From assembly GCF_014638915.1 (NCBI RefSeq), contig NZ_BMFQ01000001.1:943142-1007141 (forward strand): 64,000 nucleotides of DNA. The letters run 5' to 3'. Source of the stretch: Xanthomarina arctica. Lineage in GTDB: Bacteria; Bacteroidota; Bacteroidia; Flavobacteriales; Flavobacteriaceae. Both the position numbers and the translations under genes were made by a program. Below are positions 8,755 through 17,486 of this stretch, one piece after another. Within the stretch, counting starts at the first letter, position 1. Every line of letters begins with the position of its first letter. The notes below the pieces were generated by a model, which worked only from the letters and a program-made list of their open reading frames with translations, was not told where the DNA came from and did not search any database.

Positions 8755-10524
8755 ATGAATCATCCAGATACATTTTATAAAATACAGCTTGAAAAGCATC
8801 AGCAGGATTTAAAGAGTTTTAATAAAAAACTACTAGGAATGAGTAGTTTAAGACTACTCTTGTTTTTAGTAACTGTTGCAGGAATTTACTTTACTTTCAA
8901 TATGTGGCAAGTAGCTCTAGGTATTGGAATCGTTGGTGTAATCATCTTTATAGTTTTATTGTCAAAATATACAAATGTCAAGCGACTAAGAGATGTTAGC
9001 AAAGCTTTGGTAGCAATAAATGAAGAAGAAATTGCTATTGCTTCAGGAAATTTTCATCATCGAAATTCTGGAGAACAGTTTCTAGATCCACATCATTTTT
9101 ATAGTTTGGATATTGATTTATTTGGAAGAGGTTCTTTCTTTCAATTTATAAATAGAACAAATATAAATGAAGGTACAGAAACCTTAGCAAAAGCATTAAC
9201 TTCAAACACAATTGAAGATATTATCTTAAAGCAAAATGCTATTAAGGAACTAGCTGATAAACCTGAATGGCGACAACAATTTTCGGCATTTGCTACGCTA
9301 ATTGAAGCCGAAACTCCTGCAGTTAAAATTATTGAGTGGTTAAACAGTCATGAGTTGTTTTTACCAAAAATAATGAAATGGTTTCCAAGAGTTTTTACTT
9401 TAGCCTCCATTGCAGTAGTGGCTCTTGGCATATTTAAAATAATAGATTTAGGCTTTGTTGGTTATTGGTTGTTAGTAGGTTTAATTATTACTGGTTTTTA
9501 TTTGAAAAAAATTAATGTTTTAGCTAGCAATACAGACAAAGTAAGAGATACGTTTAGACAATATGCTTTACTTCTTAATCACATTGAAAATGAAACGTTT
9601 TCTTCGGAATTATTAAAAAATAAGCAAGCTTATATTCAACAAGAACATAAGAAGGCTTCCGAAATATTTTCTCAATTTTCGAAGTATTTAGACGCCTTGG
9701 ATAACAGGAATAATATGATTTCTGCCATCTTTGGAAATGGTTTTTTTCTATCGGATTTAAAGAATACCTATAATATTGAACAATGGATTTTTAAATATAA
9801 AACTACGGTTTCACATTGGTTTGAAGTGGTTTCTTTCTTCGATGCTTATAATAGCTTAGGAAATTATGCTTTTAATCATCCAGAGTATGTGTTTTCGGAA
9901 ATTGTAACTAACAAAACAGTCATTGAAGCTGAAGGTTTAGGACATCCGTTATTAAAGAAAAATAAGCGTGTAGATAGTGATTTAGAAATCCATAGTCAGG
10001 AATTTTTTATTGTTACCGGAGCTAATATGGCTGGAAAAAGTACGTTTTTAAGAACCGTTTCTTTGCACATCGTTATGGCAAATGCTGGATTGCCAGTTTG
10101 TGCTGAATCTAGTAAATACAGTCCTGTGAAACTTATTACAAGCATGCGAACTAACGATTCTTTAACGGATGATAGTAGTTACTTCTTTTCAGAGTTAACC
10201 AGATTAAAGTTTATAGTTGATGAAATTGCTAAAGAACCTTATTTCATCATTTTAGACGAAATTTTAAAAGGCACAAACAGTACAGACAAAGCTATTGGCT
10301 CACGTAAGTTTGTTGAAAAATTAGTTGCCGGAAATGCGACAGGAATTATAGCTACTCACGATTTAAGTTTGTGTGAAATCTCTAAGGAATTACCTGAAGT
10401 TAAAAACCACTTTTTTGATGCTCAAATTGTGGACGACGAACTCTTTTTCGACTATAAATTTAAAGATGGGATTTGCCAGAATATGAATGCCAGTTTCTTG
10501 TTAAAAAAGATGGAGATTATTTAG
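8755..10524 (+). CDS. Membrane-anchored MutS-family ATPase
   Basis: The C-terminal third is a MutS-type ABC ATPase. Walker A is TGANMAGKST (about residue 421), Walker B is FIILDEILKGTNSTD (about 496), and a signature-like ATHD follows. The N-terminal mismatch-recognition domain is missing. In its place are hydrophobic pairs at about residues 30-72 and 210-250, predicting membrane anchoring with the ATPase in the cytoplasm. Bacteroidota commonly carry such proteins annotated as DNA mismatch repair protein MutS, but a role in mismatch repair is not supported by the architecture. It stands alone, and its 3' end overlaps the convergent thioredoxin gene by 8 bases. Confidence 0.85.
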   Translation: MNHPDTFYKIQLEKHQQDLKSFNKKLLGMSSLRLLLFLVTVAGIYFTFNMWQVALGIGIVGVIIFIVLLSKYTNVKRLRDVSKALVAINEEEIAIASGNFHHRNSGEQFLDPHHFYSLDIDLFGRGSFFQFINRTNINEGTETLAKALTSNTIEDIILKQNAIKELADKPEWRQQFSAFATLIEAETPAVKIIEWLNSHELFLPKIMKWFPRVFTLASIAVVALGIFKIIDLGFVGYWLLVGLIITGFYLKKINVLASNTDKVRDTFRQYALLLNHIENETFSSELLKNKQAYIQQEHKKASEIFSQFSKYLDALDNRNNMISAIFGNGFFLSDLKNTYNIEQWIFKYKTTVSHWFEVVSFFDAYNSLGNYAFNHPEYVFSEIVTNKTVIEAEGLGHPLLKKNKRVDSDLEIHSQEFFIVTGANMAGKSTFLRTVSLHIVMANAGLPVCAESSKYSPVKLITSMRTNDSLTDDSSYFFSELTRLKFIVDEIAKEPYFIILDEILKGTNSTDKAIGSRKFVEKLVAGNATGIIATHDLSLCEISKELPEVKNHFFDAQIVDDELFFDYKFKDGICQNMNASFLLKKMEII

Positions 10525-11407
10525 GGTTGTTTATTTTTTCAATCATTTCAACAGCATTTTTATCATCTGGTTTTAAACTCAATACTTTGTAATAATTTTT
10601 TAAAGCTTCAGTGTTATTTTTAGAAATAAAATAGGCTTCACCAAGGCTATCATATACATTGTATTTGTAGGGAAATATCTTTGTGTTCAAATCAAAAACA
10701 TATAATGCTTTATCAAGTTGGTTAGAACGCAATAAAGAGTATCCAAAGGTGTTTAGTTCGCGACTCCCTTTTACAAATTCTGCCAAACGTGGCACAAGTA
10801 TGGATTCCTCTAGCTTTAAACTATCCAAAGTTTTTTCTTGTAACAAATAGTTTAAATAATTAGCTGCCATATAATTAGGTGAATATTTATTATCTGTTAC
10901 AATTTTTAGCATATCGCGTTCTAAAGTTTCATTAGGATGCTCTACAATTCTGTTGTATTCCTTGCCATTTTTATAAAATATAAAGGTTGGAACTCTATGA
11001 ATGTTTAAGCCTTTTTCTTCGTGATTTGGGGCTTGTTTATAGGCTTCATTGGTATTATCTACGGCTATAATTTCTAATTGACTCTCTGGAAAGTTAGCTG
11101 TTTCCAAAATCTTATAAAAATGTGGTACTTCAAGTTTGCTGTCTCCACACCAAGTTCCTAAAAACACTTTAATCGTATATTGATTTAAGGAGTCTTTTAA
11201 TTTTTCTACAATTTTATCGTTTACTAAATAATCATTGTAATTTGTGTCAAACCAAGCATTAAAGGGAGCACTCTCCAAGCCTTTTTTGTTAATGATACCT
11301 AGTAGCTTTTCAACACCTTCATCATCTTTATAAACGGTATTTATAGATTGTGTAAACCCTGTTTGAATGCATAAAAAAATAGTTATAAATAGAATGTAGT
11401 GTTTCAT
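10517..11407 (-). CDS. Periplasmic thioredoxin-fold protein with TPR tail
   Basis: A signal peptide (residues 1-19, cleavage after GFTQ) leads into a thioredoxin-like domain with FLGTWCGDS, in which Cys87 is kept but the second cysteine of CxxC is Ser90. A linker and a C-terminal tetratricopeptide region (about 215-296) follow. With a single cysteine it is unlikely to be a classical disulfide oxidoreductase; a peptide-binding or reductase-partner role is possible. No operon partner is seen. Confidence 0.75.
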   Translation of the reverse strand: MKHYILFITIFLCIQTGFTQSINTVYKDDEGVEKLLGIINKKGLESAPFNAWFDTNYNDYLVNDKIVEKLKDSLNQYTIKVFLGTWCGDSKLEVPHFYKILETANFPESQLEIIAVDNTNEAYKQAPNHEEKGLNIHRVPTFIFYKNGKEYNRIVEHPNETLERDMLKIVTDNKYSPNYMAANYLNYLLQEKTLDSLKLEESILVPRLAEFVKGSRELNTFGYSLLRSNQLDKALYVFDLNTKIFPYKYNVYDSLGEAYFISKNNTEALKNYYKVLSLKPDDKNAVEMIEKINNPK

Positions 11408-11601
11408 GGGTATTGGTTTTTATCCAAAAGTATCATGATAATATATTGAGAACTAATAATCTGTATTTTCAACATCTTTAGATATACCAACGGATGATTT
11501 TGAAGTATAAATGGTTGTTTGCAACACTATTTGTGGTTTTTATACATAATTTTTGATGGAATAAAGAATTCTAATTACTTTCATCAAAACATATCATTCG
11601 T
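11408..11601. other. Divergent intergenic region, nothing recognised
   Basis: These 194 A+T-rich bases separate the divergent thioredoxin/TPR and lytS-type genes. I find no full TTG-N19-TAnnTTTG promoter, repeat or RNA element. Confidence 0.5.
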
Positions 11602-12573
11602 TTGAGACCCTTAAAAAAATTGACTTCACAAATATTAGTTCACATCCTGTTTTGGATGTTGTTTGTATTTGTGTCTTTATTTATGTTTTCGGAATATTAT
11701 TGGCGAGAAAATCCCTTTTTACAATATGTGGCCATTCTGGTAACCATTGTTTATGTCAACAACTTGTTGCTATTGCCATTTTTTATAAAAAAACGACTTT
11801 ACATTTTGTATGTTTTTGTGTTCGCTGCCATTTCCTTTTTTGCAACACAATTGTATTGCAACGTCTTTGCACAATGCGGTTGTTCAATCATGAAATGCCT
11901 CAGCGATTATCTTTGGCAAACTTTAGTGCCACTAATTTTTTTCTCTTTTATTTGGATGTTGAATCGGTTTTTAGACAAACAAGATGAAGTAGAACAAGTA
12001 AAGAAAGAACACTTGGAGATGGAGTTGAAATTCTTGAAATCTCAAATTAATCCGCATGTACTTTTCAATAATTTAAATACCATTTATTCTTATGCATTAG
12101 AAAAACCAAATGAAGCGCCAGAGCTTATTTTAATGCTTTCAGATAATTTAAAACACGTGTTATATGAAAGTAATGCTGAAACCATTTCATTAGAAAGGGA
12201 AATACAATTTATTGATAATTACATGACCTTTCAAAGTATTAGAACCGAAGGAGTGAAAAACATTCAATACAGTAAATCTATTGAATCGAATAATTTATTA
12301 ATCGCTCCTTTGTTGTTAATTACCATTATAGAAAATGCTTTTAAACACAGTACATTGAATAGTGATATTTTTGTTGAAATTAAAGAAGCAAATGGTATTT
12401 TGGAATGTATTTGTTCAAACAATTTTGATAAGGATAAAACGACCAATGAAGATTTTAAAATAGGATTACAAAATCTTGAAAAACGATTGAAACTTATTTA
12501 TATGGATACCTACAGTTTGGATTTTTCGAAAAATGACAAGTTTAAGGTATATTTAAAATTGAAGCTCCAATGA
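11602..12573 (+). CDS. LytS/YehU-type sensor histidine kinase
   Basis: Four N-terminal membrane segments (about residues 10-120) lack a large extracytoplasmic domain. A short coiled coil leads to the His_kinase box SQINPHVLFNNLNT with phosphoacceptor His152, then an HATPase domain with its N-box IIENAFKHS. The start codon appears to be TTG at 11602: no ATG lies in frame before the first membrane helix. It overlaps the downstream response regulator by four bases, so the pair should be translationally coupled. The signal is unknown. Confidence 0.9.
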   Translation: MRPLKKLTSQILVHILFWMLFVFVSLFMFSEYYWRENPFLQYVAILVTIVYVNNLLLLPFFIKKRLYILYVFVFAAISFFATQLYCNVFAQCGCSIMKCLSDYLWQTLVPLIFFSFIWMLNRFLDKQDEVEQVKKEHLEMELKFLKSQINPHVLFNNLNTIYSYALEKPNEAPELILMLSDNLKHVLYESNAETISLEREIQFIDNYMTFQSIRTEGVKNIQYSKSIESNNLLIAPLLLITIIENAFKHSTLNSDIFVEIKEANGILECICSNNFDKDKTTNEDFKIGLQNLEKRLKLIYMDTYSLDFSKNDKFKVYLKLKLQ

Positions 12574-13268
12574 TGACTTGTATTATTATAGAAGATGAAA
12601 TTCCTGCTCAAAAAATTCTTAAGAATTACTTAGGAAAACTTCCTAATATGGAACTGCAAGGTGTTTTTAAAGCCGCAATTGAAGCCAATAGTTTTTTAAA
12701 TAATCATACAGTTGATTTGGTTTTTTTGGATATTAATTTACCAGATATTTCTGGAATAGATTTTATAAAAACGATTAAAAATCCGCCAGCAATTATCATG
12801 ACTACTGCTTATCCAGATTATGCAGTTAGTAGTTTTGAGTTGGAGACTATTGTTGATTATTTGGTTAAACCTTTTTCTTTCGATAGGTTTCTTAAATCCA
12901 TTAACAAGGCAAAAGAACGAATTGAAAAAACAGAGAAAATATCTGAGAATGGCCTTGAAGAAATTCTATTTCTAAATGTAGATAAAACACTTCATAAAAT
13001 TGAAACTAATAGTATCGTTTACATTGAATCTAATAGGAATTATATCACCGTTATTACAGACAATAAAAAATTATCATATATAGATTCTTTAAAAAACTGG
13101 ATTCAAAAATTACCAAATAATCAATTTATTCAAGTCCATAAATCTTTCATAATAAATAGGAAATATGTTGAAAAAATTTCTGGAAATGAAATTTATGTTC
13201 AAGGCAATAGAATTCCAATTGGTAGAACCTATAAGCAAGAATTATTAAAACAGTTGAAGATTATTTAA
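12570..13268 (+). CDS. LytTR-family response regulator
   Basis: An N-terminal receiver domain has acidic residues E8-D9-E10, phosphoacceptor Asp54 (VFLDINLPD) and the conserved Lys in YLVKPFS. A C-terminal LytTR DNA-binding domain spans about 130-232, with FIQVHKSFIINRKYV. It is the partner of the preceding kinase, with an ATGA overlap. No adjacent target gene is obvious; the next gene is convergent. Confidence 0.93.
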   Translation: MMTCIIIEDEIPAQKILKNYLGKLPNMELQGVFKAAIEANSFLNNHTVDLVFLDINLPDISGIDFIKTIKNPPAIIMTTAYPDYAVSSFELETIVDYLVKPFSFDRFLKSINKAKERIEKTEKISENGLEEILFLNVDKTLHKIETNSIVYIESNRNYITVITDNKKLSYIDSLKNWIQKLPNNQFIQVHKSFIINRKYVEKISGNEIYVQGNRIPIGRTYKQELLKQLKII

Positions 13269-13275
13269 AATAAAA

Positions 13276-13308
13276 AGACCTGCCAGGTTTTAAAAACCTC
13301 GCAGGTCT
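13276..13308. repeat. Palindromic element with 15-base arms, possible terminator
   Basis: AGACCTGCCAGGTTT (13276-13290) pairs with AAACCTCGCAGGTCT (13294-13308) with one mismatch and a 3-base loop. It sits between convergent genes and could end both transcripts, but lacks a clear T-tract. Such CCTG/CAGG palindromes are common dispersed elements in flavobacteria. Confidence 0.7.
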
Positions 13309-13334
13309 GATAGAATTATCAATTTTTGTCTAAA

Positions 13335-15458
13335 CTATTTCTTTTTCTTTCCTTTAGCTTTTGATTGCTCCTTTTTCTTTGGGTGAACCAAGGTCATTTC
13401 ATCAATCAAATGTTTTGCGCCAGCATAGTTATCTACTATAAATAACACGTAACGTAAATCGACCATGATGTTTCTGCAAATTTCTGGATCGTAATACATG
13501 TCACTCATGGTTCCTTCCCAAACTCTGTCGAAATTTAGACCTACTAAATTTCCATAGGCATCGATAGCAGGACTTCCTGAGTTTCCTCCAGTAGTATGGT
13601 TAGTTCCTAAAAAGCAAACCGGTACTTTTCCGTTAGCATCTGCATAAGGGCCATAATTTTTTGATTCGTATAATTCAATCAATTTTTGTGGTACATCAAA
13701 CTCATAATCTCCTGGAATGTATTTTTCAATAACACCATCCAGATAACTTACCGGAGAATAATAAACGGCATCTCTTGGCGAGTACCCTCTTACTTGACCA
13801 TAAGTAACACGAAGTGTGCTGTTGGCATCTGGATAGTATCTAGCGTTTGGCAACACCTCCATAAGCGCTGTCATATACTCTGTTTGTAAGGCAGTAATTG
13901 GTTCGTTCTTAGCTTGGAATTCTGGGTTAATGGTGTTGTAGAATTCCTCAATCATAGGTTTTGCATAAACGTATGCTGGATCGTTGTTAAGGTTTTTAAT
14001 GACTTCTTCTGGAGTACCTTGAAACAATTCTAAAGCTGTAACGATGTTTGTTAATGCCGTTTGGTCATAAATGGAGGCATCGATGTTTTTAGAATAAAAA
14101 GGCATCACATTTTCAAACACACCTTTATCAACATTAACATCATAATCTTTATGGATTCCTGTTAATGTTCCTTCCATTGAAGCTTTTGCTTTATCGAAAC
14201 TTTCTGGATTTTGAGCCACAGCTTGTTCAAATTGATAAGCTCTAAAAGTCATGTTCATCAATTCGTTTGTAACCAAAAAGACTTCAATAAAGTTTCTACG
14301 TTTGATGTTTACTTCTTCGAAGTTTTCATATAACACATCAAATTCTGGAAGGATGTTTCCGTATTTATCTTCAAGACCTTGTTCTTTTAATGCTTTTGTG
14401 AAAGTGGCTTCAAATTCACGACGTTCTTGAATGGCATTACTTTTTTCAATGCCTAAGTTTTCACCAATCCATTTTTTCCAAGCATTTGCAATTCTAGCTT
14501 GTTTGGAAGCATATTTAATTCTAATCTCGTCACTAGATTTCATATTGGCGTCGATCACTTTTAAGGCCGCTTCACGAATAGCAATATTGCTCGGGTTGTA
14601 TTCTGTAGTAATTTGTTCTATAGCAACAGCAGGTAAATACTCGTCTGTTGTTCCAGGGAAACCGAAAATCATGGTAAAATCACCTTCTTCAACACCATCT
14701 AAAGAAATTGGTAAAAAGTGTTTTGGAGTGTAAGGCACATTGTCTTTACTGTATTCTGCAGGACGATTATCTTTATTTGCATAAATTCTAAACATCGAAA
14801 AATCTCCTGTATGTCTAGGGAATACCCAGTTGTCTGTATCAGAACCAAATTTACCAATACTTGTAGGTGGAGCTCCAACCAAACGAATATCGTTAAAACG
14901 TTCTGTTACAAACAGAAAGTACTGATTGCCTTTATAAAATGATTTTATTTTAGTGTCTTCCCAAGCTTCTTTTTTAACTGTAGCCTCAAAAGTATTAGAG
15001 TTTTTAGAAATTAGAGATTGTTTTTCCTTTTCAGTCATATCTTCTGTAACTCCATTTAAAACTTGAGTTGTTACATCTTCAATTCTAACAATAAATTCTA
15101 TATATAAACCTGGATTTGGAAGCTCTTCTTCTAAATTCATAGCCCAGAAACCATCTTTTAAATAATCGTTTTCTAAGGAAGAATGCGATTGAATCTGGCC
15201 AAAACCACAATGATGATTGGTAAGCACCAAACCTTTTGGGGAAATAATTTCACTGGTACAACCACCATTAAAATGTCCAATGGCATCTTTTAAACTAGAG
15301 TTGTTTACATCATAAATATCCTTGGCTGTTAGTTTACTTCCAAGATCTGTCATTTCTTGCTCGTTCATGCCTTCTAAAAGCGAAGGAATCCACATGCCAC
15401 CTTGTTGTGCCGACACTTGAAGCGTGATAAAAAGTAATAGAATTTTTAAAAATTTCAT
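13335..15458 (-). CDS. dpp11: S46-family dipeptidyl-peptidase, DPP11-like
   Basis: A signal peptide (residues 1-17, VSAQ) precedes a 707-residue S46 serine peptidase, a family that removes dipeptides from peptide N-termini in the Bacteroidota periplasm. The catalytic His lies in LTNHHCGFGQ (His82/83), the Asp in HTGDFSMFR, and the nucleophile Ser627 in GGNSGSP. Eighteen residues later comes Arg645 (NFDRVWEG). Arg at this position marks Asp/Glu-specific DPP11, whereas DPP7 has Gly. The C-terminus carries a Lys-rich tail. It is a single gene. Confidence 0.88.
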   Translation of the reverse strand: MKFLKILLLFITLQVSAQQGGMWIPSLLEGMNEQEMTDLGSKLTAKDIYDVNNSSLKDAIGHFNGGCTSEIISPKGLVLTNHHCGFGQIQSHSSLENDYLKDGFWAMNLEEELPNPGLYIEFIVRIEDVTTQVLNGVTEDMTEKEKQSLISKNSNTFEATVKKEAWEDTKIKSFYKGNQYFLFVTERFNDIRLVGAPPTSIGKFGSDTDNWVFPRHTGDFSMFRIYANKDNRPAEYSKDNVPYTPKHFLPISLDGVEEGDFTMIFGFPGTTDEYLPAVAIEQITTEYNPSNIAIREAALKVIDANMKSSDEIRIKYASKQARIANAWKKWIGENLGIEKSNAIQERREFEATFTKALKEQGLEDKYGNILPEFDVLYENFEEVNIKRRNFIEVFLVTNELMNMTFRAYQFEQAVAQNPESFDKAKASMEGTLTGIHKDYDVNVDKGVFENVMPFYSKNIDASIYDQTALTNIVTALELFQGTPEEVIKNLNNDPAYVYAKPMIEEFYNTINPEFQAKNEPITALQTEYMTALMEVLPNARYYPDANSTLRVTYGQVRGYSPRDAVYYSPVSYLDGVIEKYIPGDYEFDVPQKLIELYESKNYGPYADANGKVPVCFLGTNHTTGGNSGSPAIDAYGNLVGLNFDRVWEGTMSDMYYDPEICRNIMVDLRYVLFIVDNYAGAKHLIDEMTLVHPKKKEQSKAKGKKKK

Positions 15459-15554
15459 AATCAGTTAATTTAGTATTCCCCAAAGATAAAAAACCAAGAT
15501 ATAAAAGATGTTAAAATGACTTAAATTTATCGGTCTATCAAGTATCTTTATGGT

Positions 15555-16697
15555 ATGAAGCACCTTTCTAAACTGCCAAATATTGAAACCACTATTTTCA
15601 CGGTTATGAGTGGCTTGGCTAATAAACATCAAGCCATTAATTTATCGCAAGGGTTTCCAAATTTTAAAAGCGACCAAAAACTAATAGATCTAGTTTCTAA
15701 AGCTATGAATTCGGGTTTTAATCAATACGCTTTAATGCCTGGGAATATGGAGTTGCGAGAAGCTATTTCTAAAAAGTTTGATTTGCTTTATGGAAATTCT
15801 TACCATCCAGAAACTGAAATAACCATTACTGCTGGAGCAACTCAGGCTATTTATGATGTTATTACTGCTTTTATTAGAGCTGAAGATGAAGTCATTATTT
15901 TTAAACCAGCTTACGATTGTTATGAACCTTCAGTCTTAATTAATGGAGGAAAACCCGTTTCTATACAATTAGAATCTCCAAATTATCAAGTGAATTGGGA
16001 AGAGATGAAGCAGAAAATCACCTCTAAAACGAAGATGATTATCGTCAACACACCACATAATCCAAGCGGGACTATTTTGAGTAAAACAGATATGTTGCAA
16101 CTTCAAGAAATAACTAAAAACACCAATATTATCGTGTTAAGTGATGAGGTTTATGAGCACATGGTTTTTGATGATGAAAAACATCAAAGCGCCTGTTTGT
16201 TTCCAGATTTAAAATCACGAAGTTTTATTGTGGCTTCTTTTGGAAAAACCTTTCATAATACAGGTTGGAAAACCGGGTATTGTTGTGCGCCAAAGGAGTT
16301 GATGGAAGAGTTTCGGAAAATCCATCAGTTTAATGTTTTTAGTGTGAATCACCCAGTTCAAAAAGGCTTGGCAGATTATATGCAAGATCCAAATACCTAT
16401 CTAGAATTATCAGGGTTTTTTCAGGAAAAAAGAGACTTGTTTTTAAGTCTGATTAAAGATTCCAAATTTAAATTCAAGCCCTCTCAAGGCACCTATTTTC
16501 AGGTGTTGGATTATTCAGGAATTACTCAGGAAAACGATGTGGATTTTGCCAAACGTTTAACTATTGAAAATGGTTTGGCATCCATTCCTCTTTCGGTGTT
16601 TAACGAGAATAAATTAGATAATAAAGTCTTGAGATTCTGTTTTGCAAAAACAGATGAGACTTTAAAGAAAGCAGCAGATATTTTAAACAAAATTTAG
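15555..16697 (+). CDS. PLP-dependent methionine/aromatic aminotransferase (YbdL-like)
   Basis: A fold-type I aminotransferase of 380 residues. NTPHNPSG holds the carboxylate/PLP Asn (about 169), SDEVYEH the PLP-ring Asp197, and SFGKTFHNTGWK the Schiff-base Lys231. The sequence resembles the methionine aminotransferase/kynurenine aminotransferase group. The next gene, nine bases on, is an omega-amidase of the YafV type. The pairing fits the glutamine transaminase-omega-amidase route, in which 2-oxo-4-methylthiobutanoate is converted to methionine using glutamine and the resulting oxo-glutaramate is hydrolysed. Confidence 0.9.
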   Translation: MKHLSKLPNIETTIFTVMSGLANKHQAINLSQGFPNFKSDQKLIDLVSKAMNSGFNQYALMPGNMELREAISKKFDLLYGNSYHPETEITITAGATQAIYDVITAFIRAEDEVIIFKPAYDCYEPSVLINGGKPVSIQLESPNYQVNWEEMKQKITSKTKMIIVNTPHNPSGTILSKTDMLQLQEITKNTNIIVLSDEVYEHMVFDDEKHQSACLFPDLKSRSFIVASFGKTFHNTGWKTGYCCAPKELMEEFRKIHQFNVFSVNHPVQKGLADYMQDPNTYLELSGFFQEKRDLFLSLIKDSKFKFKPSQGTYFQVLDYSGITQENDVDFAKRLTIENGLASIPLSVFNENKLDNKVLRFCFAKTDETLKKAADILNKI

Positions 16698-16706
16698 TTT
16701 TTTAAA

Positions 16707-17486
16707 ATGCAAGATCAATTAAAAATAGCGCTTATTCAAACCGAATTGTTTTGGGAAAATCCAAAGCAAAATAGAATTCATTTTACTAATAAAATAGAAT
16801 CCATTTCAGAATCTGTGGAACTTATTGTGCTTCCTGAAATGTTTACTTCTGGATTTACTATGAATCCTAAAAAAGTTGCTGAAACGATGTTTGGTGAAAC
16901 CGTTGTTTGGATGCAGGAAATGGCTATGCTAAAAGAAACGGCCATCATGGGAAGTATGGTTATTTCTGAACATGGCAATTTTTATAATAGGTTATTGTTT
17001 GTTCATCCAAATGGTATTATTGAAGCATACGATAAAAAACACACTTTTACACTCGCTGGTGAAGACAAGGTTTATACTGCTGGTAAAACAAAATTGTTGG
17101 TTACTTACAAAGGTTGGAGAATTTGTCCGTTGGTTTGTTACGATTTACGCTTTCCTGTTTGGGCAAGAAACGTGGAAGATTATGACCTCTTGATTTATGT
17201 TGCGAATTGGCCAAAAGTTAGAATTACAGCTTGGAAATCACTCTTAAAAGCTAGAGCTATTGAGAATATGGCTTATTGTGTTGGCGTTAATCGCATTGGA
17301 TTAGATGGCAATAACCATGAATATTCTGGGCATTCGGCTGTTTTTGATGTTTTAGGAGAAAAAATAGACCATATTCCAGACAACAAGGAAGCTATTGAAA
17401 TAATAACCTTAAGTAAATCCCACATTAAAACATACAGAGAAAAACTCAATTTTTTAAACGATAAAGACGCCTTTAAATTAGAGTAA
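16707..17486 (+). CDS. Omega-amidase of the nitrilase family (YafV/Nit2-like)
   Basis: The nitrilase-fold catalytic triad is visible: Glu44 in VLPEMFTSGF, Lys110 in YDKKHTF and Cys144 in CPLVCYDLRFP. At 259 residues it matches the single-domain amidases that hydrolyse 2-oxoglutaramate or 2-oxosuccinamate. Position directly after the aminotransferase supports that role. Its last 9 bases overlap the convergent Ig-like lipoprotein gene. Confidence 0.9.
   Translation: MQDQLKIALIQTELFWENPKQNRIHFTNKIESISESVELIVLPEMFTSGFTMNPKKVAETMFGETVVWMQEMAMLKETAIMGSMVISEHGNFYNRLLFVHPNGIIEAYDKKHTFTLAGEDKVYTAGKTKLLVTYKGWRICPLVCYDLRFPVWARNVEDYDLLIYVANWPKVRITAWKSLLKARAIENMAYCVGVNRIGLDGNNHEYSGHSAVFDVLGEKIDHIPDNKEAIEIITLSKSHIKTYREKLNFLNDKDAFKLE

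Noticed and set aside
8755-10524. Naming the ATPase mutS
   Set aside because: It lacks the mismatch-binding domain and is membrane-anchored; true MutS is about 850 residues and soluble.
11408-11601. Riboswitch or regulatory RNA upstream of the LytS-type kinase
   Set aside because: No conserved motif or stable stem recognised.
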